Assembly: GCA_002499585.1 (NCBI GenBank)
Contig: DAMH01000008.1
Coordinates: 20,329 to 70,666 of the forward strand
Reading direction: 5' to 3'
DNA length: 50,338 nt
Source of the DNA: Euryarchaeota archaeon UBA552
GTDB taxonomy: Archaea > Thermoplasmatota > Poseidoniia > Poseidoniales > Thalassarchaeaceae
Below are positions 43,082-50,338 of the stretch, piece by piece; position 1 is the first letter of the stretch, and each line of letters opens with the position of its first letter. Under the pieces are notes generated by a model that was given only the letters and a program-made list of their open reading frames with translations, ran no database searches and was not told the origin of the DNA. The position numbers and the translations under genes were made by a program.

Positions 43082-45262
43082 ATGGCTGTTACCGGAATAA
43101 TGCTTGTTGTTCTAATTTTGTCTTTGTTGGTATGTGCCTACATGGCATGGAACATCGGAGCGAACGACGTTGCGAACGCGATGGGAACGTCCGTCGGATC
43201 AAGAGCTCTGACATTGAAGCAGGCGGTGATCGTGGCAGCGATTTTCGAATTCGCTGGGGCCTTCTTCGCGGGTGATGCAGTAACGGATACGGTCAGGAAG
43301 GGCATCCTTGTCGTCGATTTCGATACTGTCACTGAGGTCTTCGCCAACGACCTGATGTACGGATTCATCTCTGCCATGATGGCTGCTGCCGTATGGCTAA
43401 CCGTTGCCACAAGACTCGGTCTTCCCGTATCCACGACACACAGCATCATAGGGGGCATCATCGGGGTTGGCCTCGTCTTGGAGGTCCAGCACCAAACAGA
43501 TCTCATCGACTGGGAGGTCGTGAGGACAGTGGTGATGTCATGGGTCGCAAGCCCATTACTTGGTGCGATCATCGCCTTCTTGTCCTTCTGGATCGTGCGT
43601 GAAACGATTTTGGAGTCCAAGAACCCCGAGGAACGGTCCATGTGGCTGGCGCCGATCCTCGCCTTCCCGACCTTCTTCGTCCTTGGGCTAGCGCTACAGT
43701 TCAAGGCCCTTAAGGGACTTTTCAGCAGGTTGGACGATGCAGGCAGGCTCAACAAGGGAGAGTGGTTGGGGGTCAAGGAGTCAGGATCGTTCAACCCGTT
43801 CACACCCTTTTGCCCCGATGGAGTCAATCTTGAGGATTACCCTGATTGCGCCGGTGCGATCTATGAGGGGGCATGGTTTCCAATCAATTCCATTCTTCTC
43901 GCATGTGCCATAGGGGCAATTGCATCAATCACACTCTTCCTGGTCCTCAGGAGGATCGACATCAAAGAAGAGCGAAATGGATTCATGGGTGTCGAGAGAA
44001 TCTTCGTCTGGCTACAGATTATCACCGCTGCCTATGTTGCCTTCGCACACGGGGCCAACGACCGGTCGAATGCAATAGGGCCCATGGCAGCTGTCTATCA
44101 GGTGTTGGAGTCTGGTGGAGAATTGAGTGCAGAGGCGGCTGTCCCAGTTTGGTTGGTCCTCCTCGGAAGCGCTGGCATAGCAATAGGTGTAATGACTTGG
44201 GGTTGGAGGGTGATGGACACAATTGGAAAGAAAATCACGGACGTCACTCCCACGAGGGGTTTCGCTGCGGAATTCGGGGCTGCGACAACCATCCTGATCT
44301 TCTCGATGCCTTTCCTAGCCGTCCCAGTATCAACGACACACACCTTGGTCGGAGCGGTCGTAGGAGTCGGATTGGCAGGTGGTGCCAAGGCAGTCGACTT
44401 CAGGGTATTCGGGAAGATCTTCGCCTCATGGGTGGCAAGTATCCCTGCAGCTGGATTCGGTTCTGTTGTGATTTTCGTAGCTGTTGCATCCGACCCTGTG
44501 CACCTCATAGTCGTGTTGCCAATCGCCTTTGCGTCGGTGGTCTACGTGATGTGGGCAACAAGGGAAGGGGAGATCTACGTCGAAGATGCCTTGTCTGATG
44601 CAGGGGGTTCGGGAGGAAAGGCCCCGACCCACTTCGAACTCCTTCACACTCACGCCATCGCTGTTGAGGAGACAGTTGGCCACATGCTTGAAGCAGTGAA
44701 TTCAGCAGCAGATGGAGATGATCCTGAGACTGCGATCAAATCGACTGTCGAAGCAGAGCTTCGGGCTGATGAGATAAAGAATGAGATAAGGAAGAGGCTC
44801 GGGTCTGGTCAAATGTCAGTACTACAAGGCCGAGAAGCAATGTTGGAGATCGTCTCGAAACAAGATAGGATCGCAGACTACGCCCAGAACGTGGCGGAAC
44901 AGCTGTCCTTCAGAGAATTATACAATGACAAGAAGGCGCGGTCCATGCTCAAGGAAATGGCTGAGGCCGTCTCAAAGACAGCGTCACTGTATGAAGATAC
45001 GATTTCCCACTTGAAGACCGTTGCCCTGTCGGGTTACACCAAGGCAGGTAGAGAGCGCCTTGGGGACTTGATAGATGCCGTTAATTTGGCGGAGCATAAC
45101 GCTGATGTTGTCGAGAGTAGGGCTGCTACGTATGTATTCAGCAACGGCGAGGAGAACTCACTTGCTGCAGTTCACATGTACAGGGTGCTTCAACGACTGG
45201 ATGATGTCGCCAATGCATGCGAGAAGGCTGCGAATGCTTTGATACCCATAGTCTACGACTAA
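43082..45262 (+). CDS. PiT-family phosphate transporter fused to a PhoU-like domain
   Basis: The 726-aa protein has the two inverted PiT repeats with their signatures GANDVANAMGTSVGS (27-41) and HGANDRSNAIGP, each followed by PVSTTH motifs (LPVSTTHSIIGGIIG and VPVSTTHTLVGAVVG). Membrane helices continue to about residue 495. The last roughly 210 residues are a soluble, helical PhoU/DUF47-like domain (EETVGHMLEAVNSAADG; LIDAVNLAEHNADVVESRA). Most PiT proteins lack this domain and are paired with a separate DUF47 protein, so this is a fusion. It is opposite the AbrB-PhoU regulator and overlaps the PAP2 stop by 4 nt. Confidence 0.92.
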   Translation: MAVTGIMLVVLILSLLVCAYMAWNIGANDVANAMGTSVGSRALTLKQAVIVAAIFEFAGAFFAGDAVTDTVRKGILVVDFDTVTEVFANDLMYGFISAMMAAAVWLTVATRLGLPVSTTHSIIGGIIGVGLVLEVQHQTDLIDWEVVRTVVMSWVASPLLGAIIAFLSFWIVRETILESKNPEERSMWLAPILAFPTFFVLGLALQFKALKGLFSRLDDAGRLNKGEWLGVKESGSFNPFTPFCPDGVNLEDYPDCAGAIYEGAWFPINSILLACAIGAIASITLFLVLRRIDIKEERNGFMGVERIFVWLQIITAAYVAFAHGANDRSNAIGPMAAVYQVLESGGELSAEAAVPVWLVLLGSAGIAIGVMTWGWRVMDTIGKKITDVTPTRGFAAEFGAATTILIFSMPFLAVPVSTTHTLVGAVVGVGLAGGAKAVDFRVFGKIFASWVASIPAAGFGSVVIFVAVASDPVHLIVVLPIAFASVVYVMWATREGEIYVEDALSDAGGSGGKAPTHFELLHTHAIAVEETVGHMLEAVNSAADGDDPETAIKSTVEAELRADEIKNEIRKRLGSGQMSVLQGREAMLEIVSKQDRIADYAQNVAEQLSFRELYNDKKARSMLKEMAEAVSKTASLYEDTISHLKTVALSGYTKAGRERLGDLIDAVNLAEHNADVVESRAATYVFSNGEENSLAAVHMYRVLQRLDDVANACEKAANALIPIVYD

Positions 45263-46053
45263 TCTGTCCAACCAGATTCCTTGGTGAATCGACTCGGGCC
45301 GAGATCACGTGCATTCGACATGGCCCTCTCAAGGGCCAGCCATGCGAGATGTGCAACCAATATGCCCGTGGCAAGGTCGAAAATGTAGTGTTGCTTCGTG
45401 GTCAAGATGCTTATCGCGAGGAGTATCCACTCTAGCCAGAGGAGGAATATGGCAAAATTCCATACGACTGGAGAAGAGGGGCTTCTTTCTTTCATCCAGA
45501 AGGTCATAACCCTGGCGAGGACATAGGAGTGTACTATGTGCAAACTTGGCCATGCGTTCCAGGGGTTATCCGAAGAGTGTATGAATGTGAACAGCCTATC
45601 CTCCCATTCGTTCATCGTACTCCATTGGATTTGATCCCTCATATCGATCTCGGCTGGCAGAAGAAGGAAGATGACGCAGCAGAAGGCTGTCACCATGATC
45701 ATCATCTGGATCGTCAGAATCATCTCGATGCGTCCAGCATCGTCCTTGGGGGCCAGGAGCAATGTCGCGGGGTAGAAGGCGTAAAGCAGTGCATATGGCA
45801 GGATCGTCCAGTTCCAGACGGGTATCTGCCTGTCCAAGGCTATCTCGGGATCGAACACTGTTGACAGGTACGCCTCGGCGATGTTATTAGTCGCAAAGTA
45901 GGGTACTGCCACGAGTAAGACCCCTGCAATCAGCACCTCCAGTGTTAGCATGTGCCCGTTTAGGCTCCTTCTTCTTCGCCATGCCCCAGACCAAAACGGG
46001 CCCCATGGCCTCATCACAAGCATGGTCCTCGCCTCGAGGTGTCGGCCTATCAA
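45259..46053 (-). CDS. PAP2-family membrane phosphatase/phosphotransferase
   Basis: The 264-aa protein has about six membrane helices and the PAP2 motifs NAWPSLHIVHSYV (motif C2) and SILTTKQHYIFDLATG (motif C3, catalytic His and Asp). The arrangement resembles the inositolphosphotransferase/Aur1-like branch of the superfamily, which acts on lipid phosphates or phosphodiesters. Motif C1 (KxxxxxxRP) is not obvious. The N-terminus is uncertain: Met11 or Met14 also could start the protein. It converges on the PiT gene with overlapping stops. Confidence 0.78.
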   Translation of the reverse strand: MIGRHLEARTMLVMRPWGPFWSGAWRRRRSLNGHMLTLEVLIAGVLLVAVPYFATNNIAEAYLSTVFDPEIALDRQIPVWNWTILPYALLYAFYPATLLLAPKDDAGRIEMILTIQMMIMVTAFCCVIFLLLPAEIDMRDQIQWSTMNEWEDRLFTFIHSSDNPWNAWPSLHIVHSYVLARVMTFWMKERSPSSPVVWNFAIFLLWLEWILLAISILTTKQHYIFDLATGILVAHLAWLALERAMSNARDLGPSRFTKESGWTD

Positions 46054-46085
46054 TTCGATACCCCAGACATACCTGTTTCAGTAAG

Positions 46086-46682
46086 TTAGGATGAGTCCGG
46101 CATGTCCATGATTCTGTCAGAGAACATCAGGGCCTCCGATCTGTTGTGCGTGACCAGAATTGCTGGACAATCACGTGCCTTCAATATTGATCTCACGTCT
46201 CCCAACAGTCTTTCTGAGAGATCTTTATCTAGAGCGCTGAATGGTTCATCCAATAACAGCACTGATGGCTCAGCAAGAAGCGCTCTGGCCAATGCTAACC
46301 TCTGCCCCTCGCCTCCTGAAAGATTCTCCACGGTTCGTTTCTCAAACCCCGAAAGACCGACTTCTAGTAGTGCCTCCTTGTGGCCAATTCTTGAAGCTAA
46401 TGCGAGGTTTCCAGATACTGTTAGGTGAGGATAAAGGACTGGTTTTTGAAAAATCATGCCGATACCCCTATCCTCGGGTTCGGTACCTGTTATGTCGATT
46501 CCATCTAGAGCAATGGACCCGCTGTCCAAACCCTCGAGCCCGCAGATACACCTAAGCAGTGTTGTTTTCCCACAACCAGACGGGCCAAGAACCCCTAGTA
46601 TTTCTCCCGGAGCGAGGGAAATATCAAGATCGCTGAACAAAGTCTTGGAGAAGGATTTTGTCAAGCCGGTGCATTCGAGCAT
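46086..46682 (-). CDS. ABC transporter ATPase, thiamine type (ThiQ-like)
   Basis: The 198-aa ATPase has all motifs: Walker A GPSGCGKTT, Q-loop IFQKPVLYPHL, signature LSGGEGQRLALARAL, Walker B VLLLDEPFSALD and the H-loop VTHNR. The short length, without a C-terminal regulatory domain, fits ThiQ. It begins at a TGATG junction with the permease (1-nt overlap). It is the last gene of an operon that starts with a TPP riboswitch, hence the thiamine assignment. Confidence 0.88.
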   Translation of the reverse strand: MLECTGLTKSFSKTLFSDLDISLAPGEILGVLGPSGCGKTTLLRCICGLEGLDSGSIALDGIDITGTEPEDRGIGMIFQKPVLYPHLTVSGNLALASRIGHKEALLEVGLSGFEKRTVENLSGGEGQRLALARALLAEPSVLLLDEPFSALDKDLSERLLGDVRSILKARDCPAILVTHNRSEALMFSDRIMDMPDSS

Positions 46683-48352
46683 CAGAACATCCCTCCCTCA
46701 CGGCTGTTACGAAACCTCTCGGCAATCATAAACAATATCATTGTCATGAGGAGGAGAACGGAGGCTATTGCGTTGGAGGCGGGGGCCGCAAAGGGATCTT
46801 TCATCGGTTTGCCACGCCAAGCATCGATTAAGAGGGGGAGTGTTACCCAATCCGTGTTTCTCGCTATTACGAATGAAGCCCCAAATTCGCCCAGAGACAT
46901 GGCGAGTACGAAAACAGATGAAACGACGAAAGAGCCTTTCAGAAGAGGGAGTCTGATCCTGAAAAACCTTTCAATCGACTTCATGCCCATGACCTTTGCA
47001 TTCTCGTCATATGATTTATCATACGATCGTATCGCTGGTAGCATTATTCTCACCACGAAAGGAGTGGTTAGCATCACGTGTGCGAGGGCTGGAAGTGCCC
47101 AGAATTTGTAAGCCGCAGATGGATTGATTTTGATTACGCCTATCAAAACGCCGAGGCCTATCATTGCTGCGCTCAGTGCAAAGGGAAGCATGGTGAAGAC
47201 ATCCAACAGTCTTCCCAATCTGGGCTTTATTTTCTCTAAATCGTAAATGGTTAGTGCCATCGTGTAACCGAGTGGTAGTGCGACTATCAGTGTCAAAAAC
47301 GCATATCCGAGTGAATTGCCAAATGCGTGTGCGACTGGGGCAAATGAAAATCCTCCCTCGATCGCTGCCTCCCACCCGCCAGTACCCCAACTAAAGTCAC
47401 CGGTGTTTGGGTTTAAGTTTCGGATCCTGAATGATCCGATCAGTACCGATATTAAGGGAAGTGATGCGAATATTAAGGCAGGGATAAGAACAATCAGGCC
47501 CCGTCTGTCTATTTTTTTTGAGTGATGGCTCCGAGAAAAATCCAGTGCATAGCTTTGTTTTCTTTGAATCACAGATGTAAGCCACAGAGATGTCAGGAGT
47601 ATCGTGAACTGTATCAACGACGCTCCCATGACGATGTTCGAACTTGACTCCATGTACCCGGCTATCCCTGCAGAAGATGACACATCTGCCATCATGCTTT
47701 CAAGTGTATTATTCCCAACAGTTATCCACTTAACGAGTGCGAAAGATGTGAAAGAGAAGACAAACGTCATACAGGCGGCTGCAACAATTGGCGGCATCAA
47801 TAGAGGCAGCCATAAATTTCTGATGCGGGAGAGTCTTGTTCGTCCGTGGGGTAGAAGCCGCAATTGTTCTTCGAGTTCAGGATTCATTGAGGATAATAGT
47901 GGCTCGCAGAATCTGATAAACAACGCCATGTTAAACCATGCGTGAGAGATTACTAAGGTCCACCACCATGTTGATTGATCGCTTCGTATATTCAATCCGT
48001 GAGAGCCTACGATAGTTAGGATTCCCATGGCTGCAATGATTGAAGGTACCACGAATGGAAGTGTCAATATCGACCTTATGATTGGCTCATTATTCCATTT
48101 GTATCGGCCGAGGACCCAAGCGATTGGCATCGATATTACCAAAGTGGCGAAGGTTGAGGCCGTTGCTTGTACGACGGTGAAGTTGGTTACACCTAGGGAT
48201 ACATAATTTTCAGAAAGGGATGCAAACCACCCGGTCGGATTGAAGCCTGTAACTGATATAAGTCGGATTAATGCCAGTGTGATAGGAATGACAACGATTG
48301 CTGAATACAGTGCGAAACTGACTGTCCCGAGGGATCTCCTCAACTCATTCAC
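46682..48352 (-). CDS. ABC transporter permease, fused two-domain (ThiP-like)
   Basis: The 556-aa protein has about 12 membrane helices in two homologous permease halves, each with a cytoplasmic EAA-like loop: LRLLPHGRTRLSRIRNLWLP in the first, and AKVMGMKSIERFFRIRLP in the second. Fused permeases of this size occur in ThiBPQ thiamine and FbpABC iron systems. The start is GTG, and the gene overlaps the binding-protein gene by 8 nt. The riboswitch upstream argues for thiamine or its phosphates. Confidence 0.88.
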   Translation of the reverse strand: MNELRRSLGTVSFALYSAIVVIPITLALIRLISVTGFNPTGWFASLSENYVSLGVTNFTVVQATASTFATLVISMPIAWVLGRYKWNNEPIIRSILTLPFVVPSIIAAMGILTIVGSHGLNIRSDQSTWWWTLVISHAWFNMALFIRFCEPLLSSMNPELEEQLRLLPHGRTRLSRIRNLWLPLLMPPIVAAACMTFVFSFTSFALVKWITVGNNTLESMMADVSSSAGIAGYMESSSNIVMGASLIQFTILLTSLWLTSVIQRKQSYALDFSRSHHSKKIDRRGLIVLIPALIFASLPLISVLIGSFRIRNLNPNTGDFSWGTGGWEAAIEGGFSFAPVAHAFGNSLGYAFLTLIVALPLGYTMALTIYDLEKIKPRLGRLLDVFTMLPFALSAAMIGLGVLIGVIKINPSAAYKFWALPALAHVMLTTPFVVRIMLPAIRSYDKSYDENAKVMGMKSIERFFRIRLPLLKGSFVVSSVFVLAMSLGEFGASFVIARNTDWVTLPLLIDAWRGKPMKDPFAAPASNAIASVLLLMTMILFMIAERFRNSREGGMF

Positions 48353-49496
48353 CTGAGGTAACCGCTTTGTTCCATTCCTCTAGCCAAGTGTCCATGTTAT
48401 CTCTTATTTCATCACCGGAGATTGATGATGGAGCATCAGGTATCAGGGAGTGATGTCTGTAGCCGAAGGTGTCAGGAAGGTCTTCGCCAGCCAGGACGGA
48501 GTACATCAGATTCTCCGTGGGCATTTTTGAATTGACATCCGGTGAGAGTAGGTACTCTATGAATTGCTGTGCATAATCGAAATTGCCGCCGTCTATTGCT
48601 GCAGCGTATTCAACCTGGAAGAATGATGTTTTTGCCAAGTTTAGCGAGGCAGAATTGGTCCAATTCTCTCCGTAAAAGGCTTCTACTCCGGGCGAGTGGC
48701 AATAAGACACCGTGATGTGTGCATCTCCAATGTGGCCTTCGTTCCACACGCCATAACCTCCGCTGTAGTGCGTCTCATAGGACTCTGTCCAGCCGGATGT
48801 TAGTATCAGGTCGTTCTGCACCATGGAGGACCACCACGACTTGAATTCGGCCATGTCCTGAGACCAGTTGAAATAATCTAGGGTGGCGAGCATGAAGCCA
48901 CGGCCTGGGCTACTGGATACAGGCGAGGGGAATGCTACCTTCCCTTTCCACTCCGGCTCAGTCAGATCCCATAAGTCAGTTGGTAATGAGAGGTTTTCAC
49001 CATCGACAGCGCTCGTGTCATAGTTCAAGCAGATGTAGCCCATGTCAAAAGGGGTTGCGAGTGGACCGTTGTACGGAGTGAGGGGATCCATTCCCCCGTT
49101 TGTCGATCCGTCGGATAACATCGATTTGTCTACATCTACATTGGTGAGTAGGTCGAATTGAATGGCTGTGGGCAGGTAGGTATTGTCCAGGCCAATAGCT
49201 AGATCAACATTGGAATTTCCCTTGTTCTGAATTAAGTAATCAAGAATGGAGCCTGCGTCATCGACCTTAATCATTCTCACGCTGAGCCCCGACTCGTTCT
49301 CGAAGGTGTTTATCATACCATCAGTCAGTGCATAGACATCGTAGGTCAATATCACCAACTCCCCGTCATCGAGACTTTCATTTTCGACTAACTCGCCAGT
49401 TCTTATACATCCTGACAACGTTGCCGCGGAGACTATTAGTATCATGCTCATTAGTTTTAGTTCGTTTTTGATTTTGTGGCTGTGTTTTTCATTCAT
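48345..49496 (-). CDS. Thiamine-type ABC substrate-binding lipoprotein (ThiB-like)
   Basis: From ATG 49496 the 383-aa protein has a signal peptide ending in a lipobox-like LSGC, so it is probably membrane anchored by a modified Cys. The mature part begins LVILTYDVYALTDGM, like ThiB/TbpA. SNVDLAIGLDNTYL, PFDMGYICLNYD and the SPGRGFMLATLDYF segment are typical of this iron/thiamine-binding class. A GTG one codon upstream is an alternative start. GGAGGG, which is also the 3' edge of the TPP riboswitch, lies 6 nt before the ATG. Confidence 0.88.
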   Translation of the reverse strand: MNEKHSHKIKNELKLMSMILIVSAATLSGCIRTGELVENESLDDGELVILTYDVYALTDGMINTFENESGLSVRMIKVDDAGSILDYLIQNKGNSNVDLAIGLDNTYLPTAIQFDLLTNVDVDKSMLSDGSTNGGMDPLTPYNGPLATPFDMGYICLNYDTSAVDGENLSLPTDLWDLTEPEWKGKVAFPSPVSSSPGRGFMLATLDYFNWSQDMAEFKSWWSSMVQNDLILTSGWTESYETHYSGGYGVWNEGHIGDAHITVSYCHSPGVEAFYGENWTNSASLNLAKTSFFQVEYAAAIDGGNFDYAQQFIEYLLSPDVNSKMPTENLMYSVLAGEDLPDTFGYRHHSLIPDAPSSISGDEIRDNMDTWLEEWNKAVTSGE

Positions 49497-49500
49497 CACT

Positions 49501-49580
49501 ATCCCTCCGCTGGCATTACCCAGATCAGGTCAAAGGGTCGTCACCAAAGGTAACCTCTCAGCGCTAAGCTCCCCGCCGGC
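49501..49580 (-). promoter_or_regulatory. TPP riboswitch (THI element)
   Basis: On the minus strand the conserved TPP aptamer cores are present in the right order. GGGGAGC and then GCTGAGAGG (49561-49554) form the pyrimidine-sensing side. A perfect GTTACC-TTT-GGTGAC hairpin follows. The pyrophosphate side ACCTGATCTGG and GTAATGCCAGCG (49530-49508) is followed by GAGGGAT. It ends 5 nt before the ThiB-like ATG. The GGAGGG at its 3' end is the likely ribosome binding site, so thiamine pyrophosphate could control translation directly. Confidence 0.93.
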
Positions 49581-49626
49581 AGACTTGGGCAGGGGATATT
49601 GAAGGTTTGTAGTACAGGATGCGTTG

Positions 49627-49914
49627 CTACGACCATTCGTCAGGATCGTCTCGACGAGCTTTTTTCCACTCTTTGTAGTGTGTTTTACAGATGGATATCC
49701 TCCTTGAATCTGACGATAGTGAATGCTCGCCCCAAACATCAGCAGCTCTGTCGTATGCAATTCGTCTGCCGCCCATAGACTTGTCAGCCCAGTTCTTGCA
49801 TCCGCTGATCTCACATCGAACGGTTCCTGATTTTTTCCCTGGGTCACTTGCTTCATTTGGCCTTGCAGCATCTGCTGCTTTTTTCAACTTCTTTGCTCTA
49901 GATTTAAATCCCAT
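49627..49914 (-). CDS. Small putative zinc-binding protein of unknown function
   Basis: The 95-aa basic protein begins MGFKSRAKKLKKAADAARP. A possible metal site is formed by C34 and C39 (VRCEISGCKNW) and CKTHYKEW near the C-terminus (Cys and His). The tail is charged (KKARRDDPDEWS). I do not recognise a named family. It lies between purA and the TPP riboswitch on the same strand. A longer overlapping frame (49530-49871) runs into the riboswitch and was rejected. Confidence 0.6.
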   Translation of the reverse strand: MGFKSRAKKLKKAADAARPNEASDPGKKSGTVRCEISGCKNWADKSMGGRRIAYDRAADVWGEHSLSSDSRRISICKTHYKEWKKARRDDPDEWS

Positions 49915-49939
49915 GTAAAATTACACTCCGCCTTAAAAT

Positions 49940-50338
49940 TCACAAATCTTCCAGTTCGAAGGAATGATCGAATATCCCGCCAGGCCGACTCAGTGTGGAT
50001 CTCCTATCGGCTCCTATACCAACACACTGAATCTCAATGCCTGACAATTCTTCGATTCTGTTGACGAAAAATGCAGCTTCATTAGGCAGTGAGCTCAACC
50101 AGTTTTTTTCTCTGTTTGAGACCTCTGCAAGTCTCATCCACTCATTGTCGCTGAGAGGCTCAAATCCGGAATGCACCTCGTACACGGGTACGCATCGTGC
50201 AACCTCCTCTGCCCTTGTGGGAAGAATTGTTATCGGCCTTCCGTCTAGTTCGTAACCAACACAGATTTTGATTTCCTTCAGACCTGCAAGCACATCTAGT
50301 TTTGTCAAGACAAGCCCGGTAAACCCGTTAATCCTGTG
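49940..50338 (-). CDS. purA: Adenylosuccinate synthetase PurA, C-terminal part (cut by window end)
   Basis: The frame stays open to the window edge and reads RINGFTGLVLTKLDVL, the highly conserved PurA segment that ends in the TKLD guanine-binding motif. EIKICVGYELDGR and, near the end, IEELSGIEIQCVGIGADRRSTL follow, as in PurA C-termini. PurA converts IMP to adenylosuccinate with GTP. The upstream two thirds lie outside the window. The C-terminal extension GGIFDHSFELEDL is slightly longer than usual. Confidence 0.9.
   Translation of the reverse strand, partial: HRINGFTGLVLTKLDVLAGLKEIKICVGYELDGRPITILPTRAEEVARCVPVYEVHSGFEPLSDNEWMRLAEVSNREKNWLSSLPNEAAFFVNRIEELSGIEIQCVGIGADRRSTLSRPGGIFDHSFELEDL

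Noticed and set aside
43873..44598. 241-aa plus-strand frame inside the PiT gene
   Set aside because: It lies in a shifted frame of the transporter, is rich in Cys, His, Arg and Gly with no motif, and contradicts the PiT signatures in the real frame.
49530..49871. 113-aa minus-strand frame running into the TPP riboswitch
   Set aside because: It overlaps the better small-protein frame (49627-49914) and its end is encoded by the conserved aptamer sequence.
1..50338. Prophage, insertion sequence or integrated element
   Set aside because: I saw no transposase, integrase, terminal repeats or tRNA-flanking direct repeats; the bacterial-like genes are embedded among core archaeal genes.

Overview
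The window looks like chromosomal DNA of a marine planktonic archaeon. My best guess is Marine Group II (Poseidoniia, Thermoplasmatota) or a close relative. This is inferred from gene content, not from a marker-gene tree. Firmly archaeal genes are the DNA polymerase D small subunit, NOB1, aIF2-alpha, NOP10, ribosomal proteins L37e, L44e and S27e, a PAC2 protein, an archaeal TyrRS and an AbrB-PhoU phosphate regulator. Mixed in are many genes of bacterial character: CCA-adding enzyme, acyl-CoA dehydrogenases, ETF, HMG-CoA synthase, FabI, a giant polyketide/fatty-acid-synthase-like protein, CcdA, TatA and a TPP riboswitch. Genes are tightly packed with many 1-8 nt overlaps, and no gene-free stretch exceeds about 230 bases. 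I see no insertion sequence, prophage, CRISPR or integrase.

Layout. 1-5.1 kb: tRNA-Glu, DedA-like membrane protein, nob1, tatA, a MoaD-like protein, a SerB-like phosphatase, DP1, a CinA-type amidase and tRNA-Val(TAC). 5.2-8.4 kb: HEAT-repeat protein, ParB/Srx-fold protein, class II CCA-adding enzyme, and a GcvH-like protein without the lipoyl lysine. 8.5-17.3 kb: a lipid/CoA zone with an acyl-CoA dehydrogenase, HMG-CoA synthase, a glutaryl-CoA-dehydrogenase-like enzyme and EtfBA, with TyrRS and two less-known genes between. 17.2-26.8 kb: a three-gene minus-strand operon of FabI-type enoyl reductase, 2704-aa multidomain synthase and Sfp-type phosphopantetheinyl transferase. 26.9-31.0 kb: propeller-PKD protein, purF, L37e and two small membrane proteins. 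31.1-34.2 kb: the translation cluster L44e, S27e, aIF2-alpha, NOP10, PAC2, then PepE. 34.1-41.7 kb: a ThiS-like protein, tRNA-Ser(CGA), a Cas4/RecB-like Fe-S nuclease with OB fold, a radical SAM protein with PdxT, SerC, a DeoC-like aldolase, a thioredoxin-CcdA fusion and tRNA-Val(CAC). 41.9-46.1 kb: divergent AbrB-PhoU regulator and PiT-PhoU phosphate transporter, then a PAP2 phosphatase. 46.1-49.6 kb: thiamine-type ABC transporter under a TPP riboswitch. 49.6-50.3 kb: a small putative zinc protein and the 3' end of purA.

The most striking system is the fabI-synthase-PPTase operon. The synthase reads KS-AT-degenerate ACP-KS-ACP-ACP-KR-DH. It is joined by 4-nt overlaps to an enoyl reductase upstream and to the ACP-activating enzyme downstream. 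Together they hold every activity for iterative, fully reduced acyl-chain synthesis except a visible release domain, in a lineage whose membrane lipids are expected to be isoprenoid. An ETF and two acyl-CoA dehydrogenases sit within 10 kb on the opposite strand.
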